Part shown: piece by piece, positions 1 to 7,896 of the stretch | Numbering within the stretch: the first letter of the stretch is position 1 | Layout of the letters: every line of letters starts with the position of its first letter | Assembly (NCBI GenBank): GCA_946617625.1 | Contig: CAMOKF010000009.1 | Location: 1 to 38,618, forward strand | DNA from: an uncultured Bacillota bacterium | GTDB taxonomy: Bacteria > Bacillota_I > Bacilli_A > RF39 > UBA660 | Reading direction: 5' to 3' | DNA length: 38,618 bases | The notes under the pieces: generated by a model | Database searches by the model: none | Told to the model about the DNA's origin: nothing | The model's input: only the letters and a program-made list of their open reading frames with translations | Program-made: the position numbers and the translations under genes

Positions 1-73
1 TAACTTTGCTTAGTTAGGTGGAACCAAAACATTAAGGCAACACTCAACACGCAACATTGAATGTTCCTCTTCT
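1..73 (-). ncRNA. Possible small RNA or leader peptide, cut by window start
   Basis: This stretch is clearly richer in G+C (about 38% over bases 1-60, counted by eye) than the surrounding DNA and has its own minus-strand promoter just upstream, so a transcript should start near base 73 and run leftwards out of the window. It contains a perfect AACATT/AATGTT inverted repeat. The repeat could also pair with a second AACATT copy, which allows alternative folds. On the same strand an AGAGG motif precedes a 15-codon ORF (MLRVECCLNVLVPPN, 57 down to 10), so a short peptide gene is the alternative reading. I could not match it to SRP RNA, tmRNA, RNase P or 6S RNA. The class is therefore open and the 3' end is not visible. 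Confidence 0.35.
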
Positions 74-79
74 ATAAAA

Positions 80-108
80 ATATTATCATACTTAATATAT
101 TATATCAA
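80..108 (-). promoter_or_regulatory. Promoter for the left-edge transcript
   Basis: On the minus strand TTGATA (103-108) and TAATAT (80-85) are separated by exactly 17 nt, a good sigma-A type promoter. It lies downstream of the 84-aa gene and points to the GC-richer segment at the window edge. Confidence 0.55.
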
Positions 109-112
109 CCAT

Positions 113-367
113 TTAATTTACTTCTTCTAACTCAACTGAATCTGTTTGATATCCAATTTTTCTTCCTGGAAATCTTCTACAATTTTTTATCCTATTATCA
201 AAGAAAGCTATGTTTCCTTTTTGACTTTTTGCTATCATTGGTAATAAGTCATATCCCATTTTATGAAGCTTATCTATACCTTCTTGATAAACAATGTATT
301 CTGCACTTTCTTCATCATCTATATATGATCCTATTACTACATCTTCATATTTAACTATATACTTCAT
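113..367 (-). CDS. Small conserved-looking hypothetical protein (84 aa)
   Basis: This is an 84-aa soluble protein with no signal peptide or membrane segment. Its family is not recognised. It starts MKYIVKYEDVVIGSY and has a mixed alpha/beta look with a basic patch (NCRRFPGRK) near residue 65. AGGTGA eight bases before the ATG supports the start. It begins 7 bases after the flippase stop codon, so it is probably the last gene of the pgeF-murE/VanZ/flippase direction of transcription. The plus-strand ORF 61..354 is its antisense shadow. No function is proposed. Confidence 0.7.
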   Translation of the reverse strand: MKYIVKYEDVVIGSYIDDEESAEYIVYQEGIDKLHKMGYDLLPMIAKSQKGNIAFFDNRIKNCRRFPGRKIGYQTDSVELEEVN

Positions 368-374
368 ACTTCAC

Positions 375-1781
375 CTACTTTATAAATTTCTTTTTTAAAT
401 CTTTTATTGTGACAAATATAAAGTCTTTATTTAATAAGAAACAATATACTACTACTATTATTAAACATATAATATCTAGGTATATATTTCTTTGATAATA
501 ACAGATTATTGCTAATGTATATATTAATATAGTTTTAATTAATAGATTTTTTTCAAATTTTAATTTTATATATTTTTTTAGATCTATATGTCTATATACC
601 ATCATTGCAAAATAAGATATCGTAGTAGATAATGCTGCTGCATATAATCCTATATATTTAATTAAAACTACATTTACTAATATATTAATTACTGCTCCTA
701 TTACAGATGTTGCTGCTACTTGTTTAGTTAATTTTTTAGCTATGTATATTCCACTATATAAACATATTAATACATTAAATACACTTCCAAGCACTAGGAA
801 TGGAATATAGTAGAATGCTTCATCATATTTAATGTTTATTAATACTGGGAATACAAAAGGCATACATGCTATCATACCTACTCCTAAAGATGTAAATAGT
901 TTTACTATAGTATTACATACACTTGAGAAGAATTCGTCTCTATCTGGTGCATTTATATGTAATGCTGCTGATTCACTCCATGATAGATTAAATATACCTA
1001 AAAGTGAAGATAATATGGTTGGGAATTTATTTGATACTGCATATAATCCATTAGCTGCACTTCCTAATACTATACTAATAATACTTCTATCTGATACATT
1101 TACTATCCACCAACTAACTCCATTTGGAATTAATGGAATAGAATATTTATTCATTTCTTTAATAAGTTTTGTATCTTTTAGTTTAAAATTAATCTTATTA
1201 TATAATTTTAATCTTAAGAATAAATATAGTGAACATAATCCATTAGCTAAAGCCATCGATATTATCATTCCATCTGTTCTTAAACCTAAGAACACTATTA
1301 AGACTATATTAGATAGTATTGTTGTTACTCCAGTAATTATACAACTTATTGAATAATCTAGAGTTCTACCAAATCCTCTAGCTACTTGTAAAAAGTTACC
1401 TGATAATGTACATACAATAATATCTATCAATATCAACCATCTATATTCTAAGTGCCAGAAAGTAGTTACTATAATATATAAAATTGTAAATAATAATAGT
1501 CCTATTGTTAATATATAAAAGTTATTACTTATTAGTTTTTCTTCATCTTTTTCTTTTCCTCTAGAATCTACTAACCATCTAAATATACTCATTTCTAATT
1601 CTAGTGTTATTAATGGAACTAGTAATGTTACATAAGTAGTTATTAAATCTACTTTACCATATTGTGATGTAGTTAAATATCCTGTATATAGTGGTAATAA
1701 AAAGAATGATATTAATTGTGTACAAACTTTTCCAAAAAATATAATAATTGTATTTTTTGCTAATTGTTTTTTCTTATTCAT
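375..1781 (-). CDS. Wzx-type polysaccharide/lipid-linked oligosaccharide flippase
   Basis: This is a 468-aa polytopic membrane protein with about a dozen hydrophobic segments spread over its whole length. It opens with a short basic stretch and then a helix followed by FLLPLYTGYLTTSQYG, typical of the oligosaccharide flippase (MOP superfamily, Wzx/RfbX) family. Members move undecaprenyl-linked glycans across the cytoplasmic membrane for capsule, teichoic-type polymer or other surface glycan assembly. Length is normal for the family. AAGGAG precedes the ATG, and the gene overlaps the end of the VanZ-like gene by 8 bases, so the two are translationally coupled. The substrate cannot be read from the sequence, and no glycosyltransferases lie next to it here. 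Other MOP members such as MurJ are less likely given the opening motif and length. Confidence 0.88.
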   Translation of the reverse strand: MNKKKQLAKNTIIIFFGKVCTQLISFFLLPLYTGYLTTSQYGKVDLITTYVTLLVPLITLELEMSIFRWLVDSRGKEKDEEKLISNNFYILTIGLLLFTILYIIVTTFWHLEYRWLILIDIIVCTLSGNFLQVARGFGRTLDYSISCIITGVTTILSNIVLIVFLGLRTDGMIISMALANGLCSLYLFLRLKLYNKINFKLKDTKLIKEMNKYSIPLIPNGVSWWIVNVSDRSIISIVLGSAANGLYAVSNKFPTILSSLLGIFNLSWSESAALHINAPDRDEFFSSVCNTIVKLFTSLGVGMIACMPFVFPVLINIKYDEAFYYIPFLVLGSVFNVLICLYSGIYIAKKLTKQVAATSVIGAVINILVNVVLIKYIGLYAAALSTTISYFAMMVYRHIDLKKYIKLKFEKNLLIKTILIYTLAIICYYQRNIYLDIICLIIVVVYCFLLNKDFIFVTIKDLKKKFIK

Positions 1782-2241
1782 ATTTTTTTCTCCTTAAGAA
1801 AATATTCTTAATAAAGGTATAAATAAATATAGCTACTGTACTTCCTGATGTATCTACTAATACATCAAATACTCTAGCACTTCTTCCACTTGTAAATAAT
1901 TGATGTAGTTCATCACTTACTGCATATAATAAACAAATGATTATTCCTATAATTATTGCTTTTCTACTAATCATTATATATTCACTAATCAAACTAATTA
2001 CTAATAATCCTAATATAAAATATTCAGTAAAATGAGCTAGTTTTCTAATTGGATAAGCATACTTTTCTATTATTTGTTTTTCTTCTTGTTTACTTAATTC
2101 TTTATTATTAAAAAAGTGATAAATCGTAATAATTACTGAACTACTTTTGTTATCAGAGGCATTCTTATTATCACTAGAGAATGAAAAAATCACTCCCATC
2201 CAAATAACTACAAGTAATATTTTAATTATTTTCTTTATCAC
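1774..2241 (-). CDS. VanZ-like family membrane protein
   Basis: This is a membrane protein of about 155 aa with four hydrophobic segments. It carries the VanZ family hallmarks RKLAHFTEYFILG in the middle and YAVSDELHQLFTSGRSARVFD followed by a helix near the C-terminus. Family members include teicoplanin-resistance VanZ, but most are uncharacterised envelope proteins, so resistance should not be inferred. The ORF track begins at a GTG at 2268. AAGGTGAT sits 4 bases before the GTG at 2241, which I prefer as the start. The gene follows the 267-aa unknown gene without a terminator and overlaps the flippase gene, pointing to a shared role in envelope glycan metabolism. Confidence 0.85.
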   Translation of the reverse strand: MIKKIIKILLVVIWMGVIFSFSSDNKNASDNKSSSVIITIYHFFNNKELSKQEEKQIIEKYAYPIRKLAHFTEYFILGLLVISLISEYIMISRKAIIIGIIICLLYAVSDELHQLFTSGRSARVFDVLVDTSGSTVAIFIYTFIKNIFLRRKKYE

Positions 2242-2281
2242 TATCATCACCTTAATTAAATATATCACAAATACTTAATTT

Positions 2282-3085
2282 TTAAAACTTTATTAATTTT
2301 TTAACATTTCTTTCTTCTACTTTATCATACATTATATTTACTCTTCCTAGAGAAGTTAAAGTATTATAATAATTATCAAATCCTTCTTTTGAAATATAAG
2401 TATTAGTTATTTTTCTTAGGAAATTATCTTTATATGATTCTTTAGATAATTCATGAATATTATCTTCTTTAAATGGAATTACCTTTTTACTAAATTCATT
2501 TACTACTTCTTTAATATAATTATCATTGTTATAATCTTCATTAGTAACAAATGTTATTAATTTCTGAGTTGTTTCCATAGATGTTGCTTTATCTATTAAT
2601 TTAAATCCTTCTTTTATATATAATTCATCATTTTCTGTTTCTTTAATTTTTTCTTTTTCTCCTAGAATTTTAAAATAATAATCTAAATCTTCTAACCAAT
2701 AATTATGTAGTACTGTATTAAAACTACTAAATAAATATTTTCTTACAACTTTATTTTCTACTTTTGGATTTAGTTTTATCTTATTATCGTTTTTCTCGAT
2801 TAAATTATATCTTTTTTCTTTTGGTAATATGGCGATTGATTTTACTATTTTTAATTTTTTTATTGTTCTATCATATTCATCTGTATATCCTAAAGTTAAT
2901 AATGAGTTTACATATTCTTCTAACATTGATACATATTTTTGTATTTTTATAAATTCATTTTTTCTATCAAAGCAATCTGCTTCTTGCATTACTCCATGTA
3001 TATATTCTTGGCAACTATTCTCATATAATTCTTCTAAAACGTCATAAAAATAATTTGATGTATCACTATACAATCTTCTATACAT
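2282..3085 (-). CDS. Hypothetical helical protein (267 aa)
   Basis: Not recognised. It is a cytoplasmic-looking, charged, lysine- and glutamate-rich protein without signal peptide or membrane segment, predicted by eye to be mostly helical. It has pairs of aromatic residues (NTVLHNYWLEDLDYYF near the middle). The ORF track starts at a GTG at 3094. GGGGTGG lies just before the ATG at 3085 (MYRRLYSD), which is the better start. It sits right after the murE terminator, so it heads or belongs to the VanZ-flippase unit. Its neighbours suggest an envelope connection, but nothing in the sequence itself shows one. Confidence 0.72.
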   Translation of the reverse strand: MYRRLYSDTSNYFYDVLEELYENSCQEYIHGVMQEADCFDRKNEFIKIQKYVSMLEEYVNSLLTLGYTDEYDRTIKKLKIVKSIAILPKEKRYNLIEKNDNKIKLNPKVENKVVRKYLFSSFNTVLHNYWLEDLDYYFKILGEKEKIKETENDELYIKEGFKLIDKATSMETTQKLITFVTNEDYNNDNYIKEVVNEFSKKVIPFKEDNIHELSKESYKDNFLRKITNTYISKEGFDNYYNTLTSLGRVNIMYDKVEERNVKKLIKF

Positions 3086-3130
3086 ATGTTCCACCCCGAA
3101 ATTGCTTTATATTTTACCATTATTACTATA

Positions 3131-3167
3131 AAAAAACAAGAAGGAAGTTATTATTAACTACCTTCTT
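3131..3167 (-). terminator. Rho-independent terminator after murE
   Basis: On the minus strand the segments 55-67 and 38-50 of the 3100 block pair over 13 bases with one mismatch (AAGAAGGTAGTTA against TAACTTCCTTCTT), with a 4-base loop, followed by G and six T. It overlaps the last codons of murE and separates murE from the 267-aa gene. Confidence 0.85.
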
Positions 3168-4596
3168 TTATTTTTCTATTAGCAACTGCTTGATATGCTT
3201 CTTCGATATCATTAAAGTAAATTGTTTCTGTTTTTAACTTTTCATATGTTTCATTACCTTTTCCAAGTATTAAAACTATATCTTTAGGTCCTGCCATATC
3301 TACTGCTTTTTGAATTGCTTCTCTTCTATCTATTACTATTTCATAGTTATTATGTGTTTCTTTTAATTCTTTTATAATATCCTCACATATATTTGCTGGA
3401 TCTTCACTTCTTGGATCTTCATATGTAAATATGGCATATGATGCATTTTCAACTACTGTATTTCCTACTTTAGGCCTTTTTAAATAATCTCTTTCTCCTG
3501 CTTGTCCTATAACTACTATTGATCTATTAATATCTAATGTATGTACAAAGTTTAATAATTTAGATATACCATTAGGAGTATGAGCATAATCAACCATTAC
3601 ATAGTATGGTGTATTAGTATTAAGCATTTCTAATCTACCACTAATTTTTACATTTTGTACTCTTTCTATCAAGTCTTCCATTTTTTGTCCTAATGCTAAG
3701 CATATTAAAAATGCACATGATAAATTATATACATTGAAGTCTCCTAGTAATGGACTCTTGAATGAATATTCTTTATCTTTATACTTTAGTGTTATATCTG
3801 TGTGTGTTGGATAAATTGTAAAATTAACTATTTGTAAATCATTTGATGGATCTTTACCATAAGTTAAGACATTAGCAACACAGGCATTTCTTACTGTTTC
3901 ATAATAGGGATCATCTTTATTTAATATTGAATAACCATCTTTTTTTGTAGTTTTAAATAATTGTAATTTACATTGTACATAGTTTTCAAATGATCCATGA
4001 ATATTCAAATGTTCTGATGTTATATTTGTAATTGCTGAAATATCATAAGTCGTAGCTACTAATCTATTTCTAAAGAATGCTTCACTTGATGCTTCCATAG
4101 CAGTATATTTACAACCAGCTTTTACGAATTCATCTAAATACATATATAAGTTATGGGCATCAGGAGTTGTATTTGGATTATCTCCTGTAAACTTAGCACA
4201 ACTTCTACCATTGGTACCTATGTAACCACAAATATCTGTTCCTATTAATGATTGAACTATTGTTGTTGTACTTGTTTTACCATCTGTACCTGTTACTCCT
4301 ATCATTACCATATTTTTATCTGGGTAGTCATAAAACTTTTGACAAAGATATGGTAATTCTCTATTAGTATCTGGAACTTTTATTATTGGTACTCTTTCAT
4401 CTCTTATATCTTTTGATACTAATATTGCTGATGCTCCATGCTTTATTGCATCATCTATAAAATCATGTCTATCTGCTGTAACTCCCATAGTACATACAAA
4501 TAGATCTCCTTCTTCTACTTCTTTTGAATTAATTTTTATTCCTTTAATAACTATGTCTGTACCTACTCCAGGGTACAAATCATTCAATTTTTTCAT
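3154..4596 (-). CDS. murE: MurE, UDP-MurNAc-tripeptide synthetase
   Basis: Cytoplasmic Mur ligase of about 480 aa that adds the third amino acid (meso-DAP or L-Lys) to UDP-MurNAc-L-Ala-D-Glu, using ATP, in peptidoglycan precursor synthesis. Visible motifs are an N-terminal MurE substrate-binding domain, the ATP loop GVTGTDGKTSTTT near residue 107, NPNTTPD, MEASSEAF, a KLQLF segment matching the carbamylated-lysine region, and the C-terminal domain with TYEDPRSEDP. The last replaces the DNPR specificity box of DAP-adding enzymes. Its Arg is kept, so DAP is favoured, but the Asn is changed to Asp, so this is not certain. The ORF track starts at GTG 4605. AGGTG spaced before ATG 4596 supports the shorter start. 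It follows pgeF by 13 bases and ends in a strong terminator. Confidence 0.93.
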   Translation of the reverse strand: MKKLNDLYPGVGTDIVIKGIKINSKEVEEGDLFVCTMGVTADRHDFIDDAIKHGASAILVSKDIRDERVPIIKVPDTNRELPYLCQKFYDYPDKNMVMIGVTGTDGKTSTTTIVQSLIGTDICGYIGTNGRSCAKFTGDNPNTTPDAHNLYMYLDEFVKAGCKYTAMEASSEAFFRNRLVATTYDISAITNITSEHLNIHGSFENYVQCKLQLFKTTKKDGYSILNKDDPYYETVRNACVANVLTYGKDPSNDLQIVNFTIYPTHTDITLKYKDKEYSFKSPLLGDFNVYNLSCAFLICLALGQKMEDLIERVQNVKISGRLEMLNTNTPYYVMVDYAHTPNGISKLLNFVHTLDINRSIVVIGQAGERDYLKRPKVGNTVVENASYAIFTYEDPRSEDPANICEDIIKELKETHNNYEIVIDRREAIQKAVDMAGPKDIVLILGKGNETYEKLKTETIYFNDIEEAYQAVANRKIKEGS

Positions 4597-4609
4597 ATTT
4601 AACACCTAT

Positions 4610-5557
4610 CTATCTTAATTTTATTTCTGTATCTTCAACTTTATTAACTATTTCTTTATCGAATGTAATCCCCATCAAATTTCTACCATTTTTTTCATTT
4701 AACTTTTTATTTCTAGAATTTGAATAATAATCTTTATTAAATAATGTATTATTTGGATCATATGATATATTTTTTTCATTTATACCAGATTCTATTAATT
4801 GAGAATATAAATAGTCTCCATAATGAATCTCATATTTATTATCTGGTAATTCATCTATATATTTTTCCCAATCTCCTATATAAGATATAAAATTACCATT
4901 TTCATCTTTATTAATTGCCCAATCAGGTCTATTTCCTTCATAAATCCAGTTATCTCTTGATGATGCTCCTACAAATACTTTTATATCATTTAGATTGGAA
5001 TTAAAATGTTCTTTCATATACTTAGTCATATCATTTACTATATTTCTTCCTGTATAATATCCATCTGAATGTGTAAGACCTATTACTTCTTTTTTATTAT
5101 CATAATATCTTACTACAGCACAATCTGCTGCTGGATATACTAGTGAAACACTTCTATTATACTTTTCTTTTATTTTATCATGAGTTTCTTTAGTCATAAA
5201 TATAGCTGTATAGTTTTTTTCTATATTCCATATCGTTCCTTGACTCTTATATTTATCGCTTTCATAATATTTACAAAATTCATCAAATGTAATTTCATGA
5301 CACTTTTCTACTAATTTATCATCTTTTGGTTGATCTGGCATAGCAATATCATCTAGTCCTACTTCTTTAAGATTATCCATTAAATATTTTATTCTTATTG
5401 GAGCATCTTTCATCTCCTCTGGAAAAAATCTGGAAGCAGTATTCCAAGAATATACTTCTTTACCTTTCTTTATAAATCTATTAAGTGTAAATGGGATGGC
5501 TGAATGTGTATGTAAATATTCTTGGTTTATATCTGTTATATTTATAATATTTTGCAT
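4610..5557 (-). CDS. PgeF/YfiH-like (laccase-domain, DUF152) protein, divergent
   Basis: This is a 315-aa protein that I place in the YfiH/PgeF (polyphenol oxidase/Cu-oxidase_4) fold. Seen: the core PAADCAVVRYYDNKKEVIGLTHSD with Cys146 and His163 at the same 17-residue spacing as the zinc-binding Cys and second His of E. coli YfiH. A candidate first His is His87 (KCHEIT), with VFVGASSR following where the family has a GP-S motif. PgeF in E. coli is a peptidoglycan editing factor that prevents L-Ser replacing L-Ala in UDP-MurNAc peptides; related proteins act as purine nucleoside phosphorylases. It is longer than the usual 240-260 aa because of insertions. AGGTGATGTAA precedes the ATG. It is the first gene of a unit with murE 13 bases downstream, which fits the editing role. 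Confidence 0.72.
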   Translation of the reverse strand: MQNIINITDINQEYLHTHSAIPFTLNRFIKKGKEVYSWNTASRFFPEEMKDAPIRIKYLMDNLKEVGLDDIAMPDQPKDDKLVEKCHEITFDEFCKYYESDKYKSQGTIWNIEKNYTAIFMTKETHDKIKEKYNRSVSLVYPAADCAVVRYYDNKKEVIGLTHSDGYYTGRNIVNDMTKYMKEHFNSNLNDIKVFVGASSRDNWIYEGNRPDWAINKDENGNFISYIGDWEKYIDELPDNKYEIHYGDYLYSQLIESGINEKNISYDPNNTLFNKDYYSNSRNKKLNEKNGRNLMGITFDKEIVNKVEDTEIKLR

Positions 5558-5574
5558 TTACATCACCTAAAGGT

Positions 5575-5580
5575 ATTATA
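5575..5580 (-). promoter_or_regulatory. -10 box (TATAAT) for pgeF-murE
   Basis: A perfect TATAAT on the minus strand lies 17 bases before the pgeF ATG. Transcription would begin right at the AGGTGAT ribosome binding site. No good -35 is visible at 17 nt (TATGTT). Confidence 0.5.
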
Positions 5581-5612
5581 CTATACTTTACTTTAAAAAC
5601 ATAGGAAAATGC

Positions 5613-5641
5613 TTGATACATTTAAGTCTTTACGTTAAAAT
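5613..5641 (+). promoter_or_regulatory. Promoter for the arginase-family gene
   Basis: TTGATA (5613-5618) and TAAAAT (5636-5641) are separated by 17 nt, followed by GGAAGGTGAT and the ATG at 5666. It is divergent from the pgeF promoter within a 108-base intergenic region. Confidence 0.6.
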
Positions 5642-5665
5642 CTATATGTAGGAAGGTGATTTTTA

Positions 5666-6568
5666 ATGAAAACACTAATAGTTGGTGCTGAAAGCGACTT
5701 GGGTGTTCATATAGATGGTGCACATTTGGGTCCTGTACAATTAATAAATGATTTAAAAGGGTTTTATAACGGAGAAGTAATCTCTTTTCATCAAGATGAA
5801 AGTATTATAAAAAGTCGTAATTTAAGTGATAGAAGAAAGAATGAATTTGAAATAGATAAATTCAATACTAATCTATATAATGCTATTGTAGAGAAGACAA
5901 AAGAGGATTATTTTCCTATTCTTCTAGGAGGAGATCACTCTGTTGCAGTTGCTTCTGCCTTAGCTTCAGTTAAAAAGAATAATGAAATAGGCATTATATG
6001 GATAGATGCTCATACTGATTATAATACTTTTGAAACTACTATTACTGGTAATATTCATGGTTTACCTTTAGCAGCTATTACAGGTTATAAATGTAATGAA
6101 TTAAGATACTTTCATGATGGTCCTACAATCCAACCTTCTAAGTGTGTTATTGTAGGCGCAAGAAGTATCGATGATGCTGAAAAAGATAACGTTAGATATG
6201 CTGGTGTTAAAGTATTTTCTACTGAAGATATTAAAAACCGTGGAGTCAAAGCTATAATGGATGAGGCTTTTGAAATAGCTGGCTATAAAACTAATGGAAT
6301 ACATATAAGTTATGACTTAGATGTAATTGATCCTGAAGTAGCTCCTGGAGTTTCAGTTCCTGAACTTGATGGTCTAAGTGAAGATGATGCTATGACTATT
6401 AACGAGGAAATTATGAAGCATATGGATCAAGTGGTATCATTTGACTTAGTTGAATTTAATCCTTTAAGAGATATTAATAGAAAAACTGAGCAAATAGCTA
6501 TTAATATAATTGCTCAAATTATAAAGGCTGTTGAACAAAAGGGACAAAAAAAAGAAACTAATTATTAG
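5666..6568 (+). CDS. Arginase/agmatinase-family ureohydrolase
   Basis: This is a 300-aa cytoplasmic binuclear-manganese hydrolase of the ureohydrolase superfamily (arginase, agmatinase, formimidoylglutamase). All metal-ligand motifs are present: GGDHSVA near residue 92, DAHTDYN near 116, a conserved HG near 133, and SYDLDVIDPEVAPGVSVPE near 215-235. The last reads like an arginase signature and the length (300 aa) matches arginases such as RocF, so arginase is the best guess. The exact substrate cannot be fixed from sequence alone. GGAAGGTGAT precedes the ATG. It is the only real plus-strand gene in the window, stands alone with its own promoter, and ends in a bidirectional terminator shared with the convergent surface-protein gene. 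No other arginine-catabolism gene is nearby. Confidence 0.88.
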   Translation: MKTLIVGAESDLGVHIDGAHLGPVQLINDLKGFYNGEVISFHQDESIIKSRNLSDRRKNEFEIDKFNTNLYNAIVEKTKEDYFPILLGGDHSVAVASALASVKKNNEIGIIWIDAHTDYNTFETTITGNIHGLPLAAITGYKCNELRYFHDGPTIQPSKCVIVGARSIDDAEKDNVRYAGVKVFSTEDIKNRGVKAIMDEAFEIAGYKTNGIHISYDLDVIDPEVAPGVSVPELDGLSEDDAMTINEEIMKHMDQVVSFDLVEFNPLRDINRKTEQIAINIIAQIIKAVEQKGQKKETNY

Positions 6569-6578
6569 TTTCTTTTTT
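6548..6578. terminator. Bidirectional terminator between convergent genes
   Basis: A perfect 14-bp stem (6548-6561 with 6565-6578) with a 3-base loop is flanked by A and T runs, so it works on both strands. It spans the arginase stop codon and lies just past the stop of the convergent 406-aa gene. Confidence 0.85.
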
Positions 6579-6581
6579 ATT

Positions 6582-7802
6582 TTATATACTACTTGCAGGT
6601 ATTATAACTACTGGTCTTACTCCTCTTGAATTATTTGAAGTATATACTGTTTTATTTAATCCTGATCCAGATACTATAGACCATACTTGTGTTGAGGTAC
6701 TAGCTGTTGCTAACCAATAACTACTTGATACTAATTCATTATTAAAGCCTGCGTTTTTGAATGCTTCAGACTCTTGATATGTCATTAGTCTTGCACTATT
6801 AATTGTTACTCCTAAAGCTTCTAACTTAGATTTATATGCTTGTATATAGTGTGCAACAGAATAATTTGTGTTAGTTGGATTTGCTATATCATTTGGAGCT
6901 GTTGAATACTCTGTATCATAAATATTGCTTACTGAATAACTTGATCCATATTTTGGTTTTAAGCCTGAATCATACCAATAATTTGTTCCTGAAAATTTAA
7001 CAGTTCCTACATAAGTTACTGATTCATTTACCCATCCTTTTGCTGTTGCATCTTGAAGATTATATCCTGCTCCACTAGTAGGTAATGGAGTTACTGTACC
7101 TTCTGGATCACAAGATGAGCCTACATATAAATTGTTTTTAGCAAATAGAGTTAAATTTGTATTATCATTACCAAGTACATAGAATTCTTCTGAATCTATT
7201 GCTACTTGATCTCCAACATGAGTTCCATCTCCAGATATTGCTCTAATTAATGCTCTTGAAACTGCTGTTTCATCTGCTTGAACATAGTTTACACTAAAAG
7301 TTAATGTAACTGTTTGATCTGCTCCAGGTAAATCTTCTCCTTCTACATCACTATTATATTCTACTCTTACCTTATATGTTTCTGTTGTTTGCTTTTTTAA
7401 ACTGTGTTTTGTCATTATTTCACTATCATCTTCATATGTTGCTTGATATATCAAATATTTTTGTTGGTTTTCTGTTAATCCAGTATTAGATACTGTATCT
7501 ACCATGGCATCAATAGTACCATCATTTACCGCATCTACAGTAAATTCATAAAAATCTCCAGGTTGATCTAATGTTACGTTATAAGTTACTGTAGTTTCAG
7601 ATGCACTTATTGTTGGTATAGGAGCGGTAACACTTCCACTTTTTACTTCTATATTTTCAAAATGTACATCCCATGTATTTCCTTTAATACTCGATACACC
7701 ATTAATTGTTAATGATGAAGAAATAATTGAGAAACCAATGCTTATTATTAGTAATAATGCGACTATTATAATCTTTTTATTATTCCTATTTTCACTCTTC
7801 AT
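6582..7802 (-). CDS. Secreted surface protein: TasA/camelysin-like domain plus C-terminal DUF6273-like domain
   Basis: This is a 406-aa exported protein. Residues 1-30 form a basic start and hydrophobic signal/anchor (IIIVALLLIISIGFSIISSS). Residues 30-175 form a beta-rich domain with PGDFYEFTVDAVNDGTIDA, a pattern like the SipW-dependent TasA/camelysin family (inference, no profile search). Residues 185-406 form a separate domain ending YWLATASTS...RGVRPVVIIP, which resembles DUF6273-type modules found on Firmicutes surface proteins. It has no LPXTG motif, so it is either released, filament-forming or held by the N-terminal helix. GTAGGTG precedes the ATG. Its N-terminal domain is closely repeated in the next gene (191 aa) and in the 407-aa gene at 28943. 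Function is likely extracellular matrix or adhesion. Confidence 0.75.
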   Translation of the reverse strand: MKSENRNNKKIIIVALLLIISIGFSIISSSLTINGVSSIKGNTWDVHFENIEVKSGSVTAPIPTISASETTVTYNVTLDQPGDFYEFTVDAVNDGTIDAMVDTVSNTGLTENQQKYLIYQATYEDDSEIMTKHSLKKQTTETYKVRVEYNSDVEGEDLPGADQTVTLTFSVNYVQADETAVSRALIRAISGDGTHVGDQVAIDSEEFYVLGNDNTNLTLFAKNNLYVGSSCDPEGTVTPLPTSGAGYNLQDATAKGWVNESVTYVGTVKFSGTNYWYDSGLKPKYGSSYSVSNIYDTEYSTAPNDIANPTNTNYSVAHYIQAYKSKLEALGVTINSARLMTYQESEAFKNAGFNNELVSSSYWLATASTSTQVWSIVSGSGLNKTVYTSNNSRGVRPVVIIPASSI

Positions 7803-7865
7803 ATACTACACCTACTCTATATAATAATTTATCATTTTTTATAAAATAAATAAAGTATATTACAT

Positions 7866-7896
7866 AAAAAAACTTAGTTTTTTTAAACTAAGTTTT
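7866..7896 (-). terminator. Terminator after the 191-aa surface protein gene
   Basis: A perfect 12-bp stem (AAAACTTAGTTT and its complement) with a 4-base loop and following T run on the minus strand. The stop codon lies inside the stem. Confidence 0.88.

Noticed and set aside
11-30. T-box-like AGGTGGAACC on the plus strand
   Set aside because: Lacks the full GGGTGGNACCGCG core, and there is no plus-strand gene or terminator/antiterminator pair downstream.
61-354. 97-aa plus-strand ORF
   Set aside because: Antisense to the 84-aa gene, runs of Leu/Phe/Tyr typical of the reverse strand of AT-rich genes, and no ribosome binding site.
832-1356. 174-aa plus-strand ORF
   Set aside because: Lies wholly inside the flippase gene on the other strand; no family features and no ribosome binding site. 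The flippase frame has clear membrane-protein character.
1774-2241. Glycopeptide (teicoplanin) resistance gene
   Set aside because: Only the broad VanZ-like family is supported; no vanA/vanX-type genes are nearby, so a resistance call would be unfounded.
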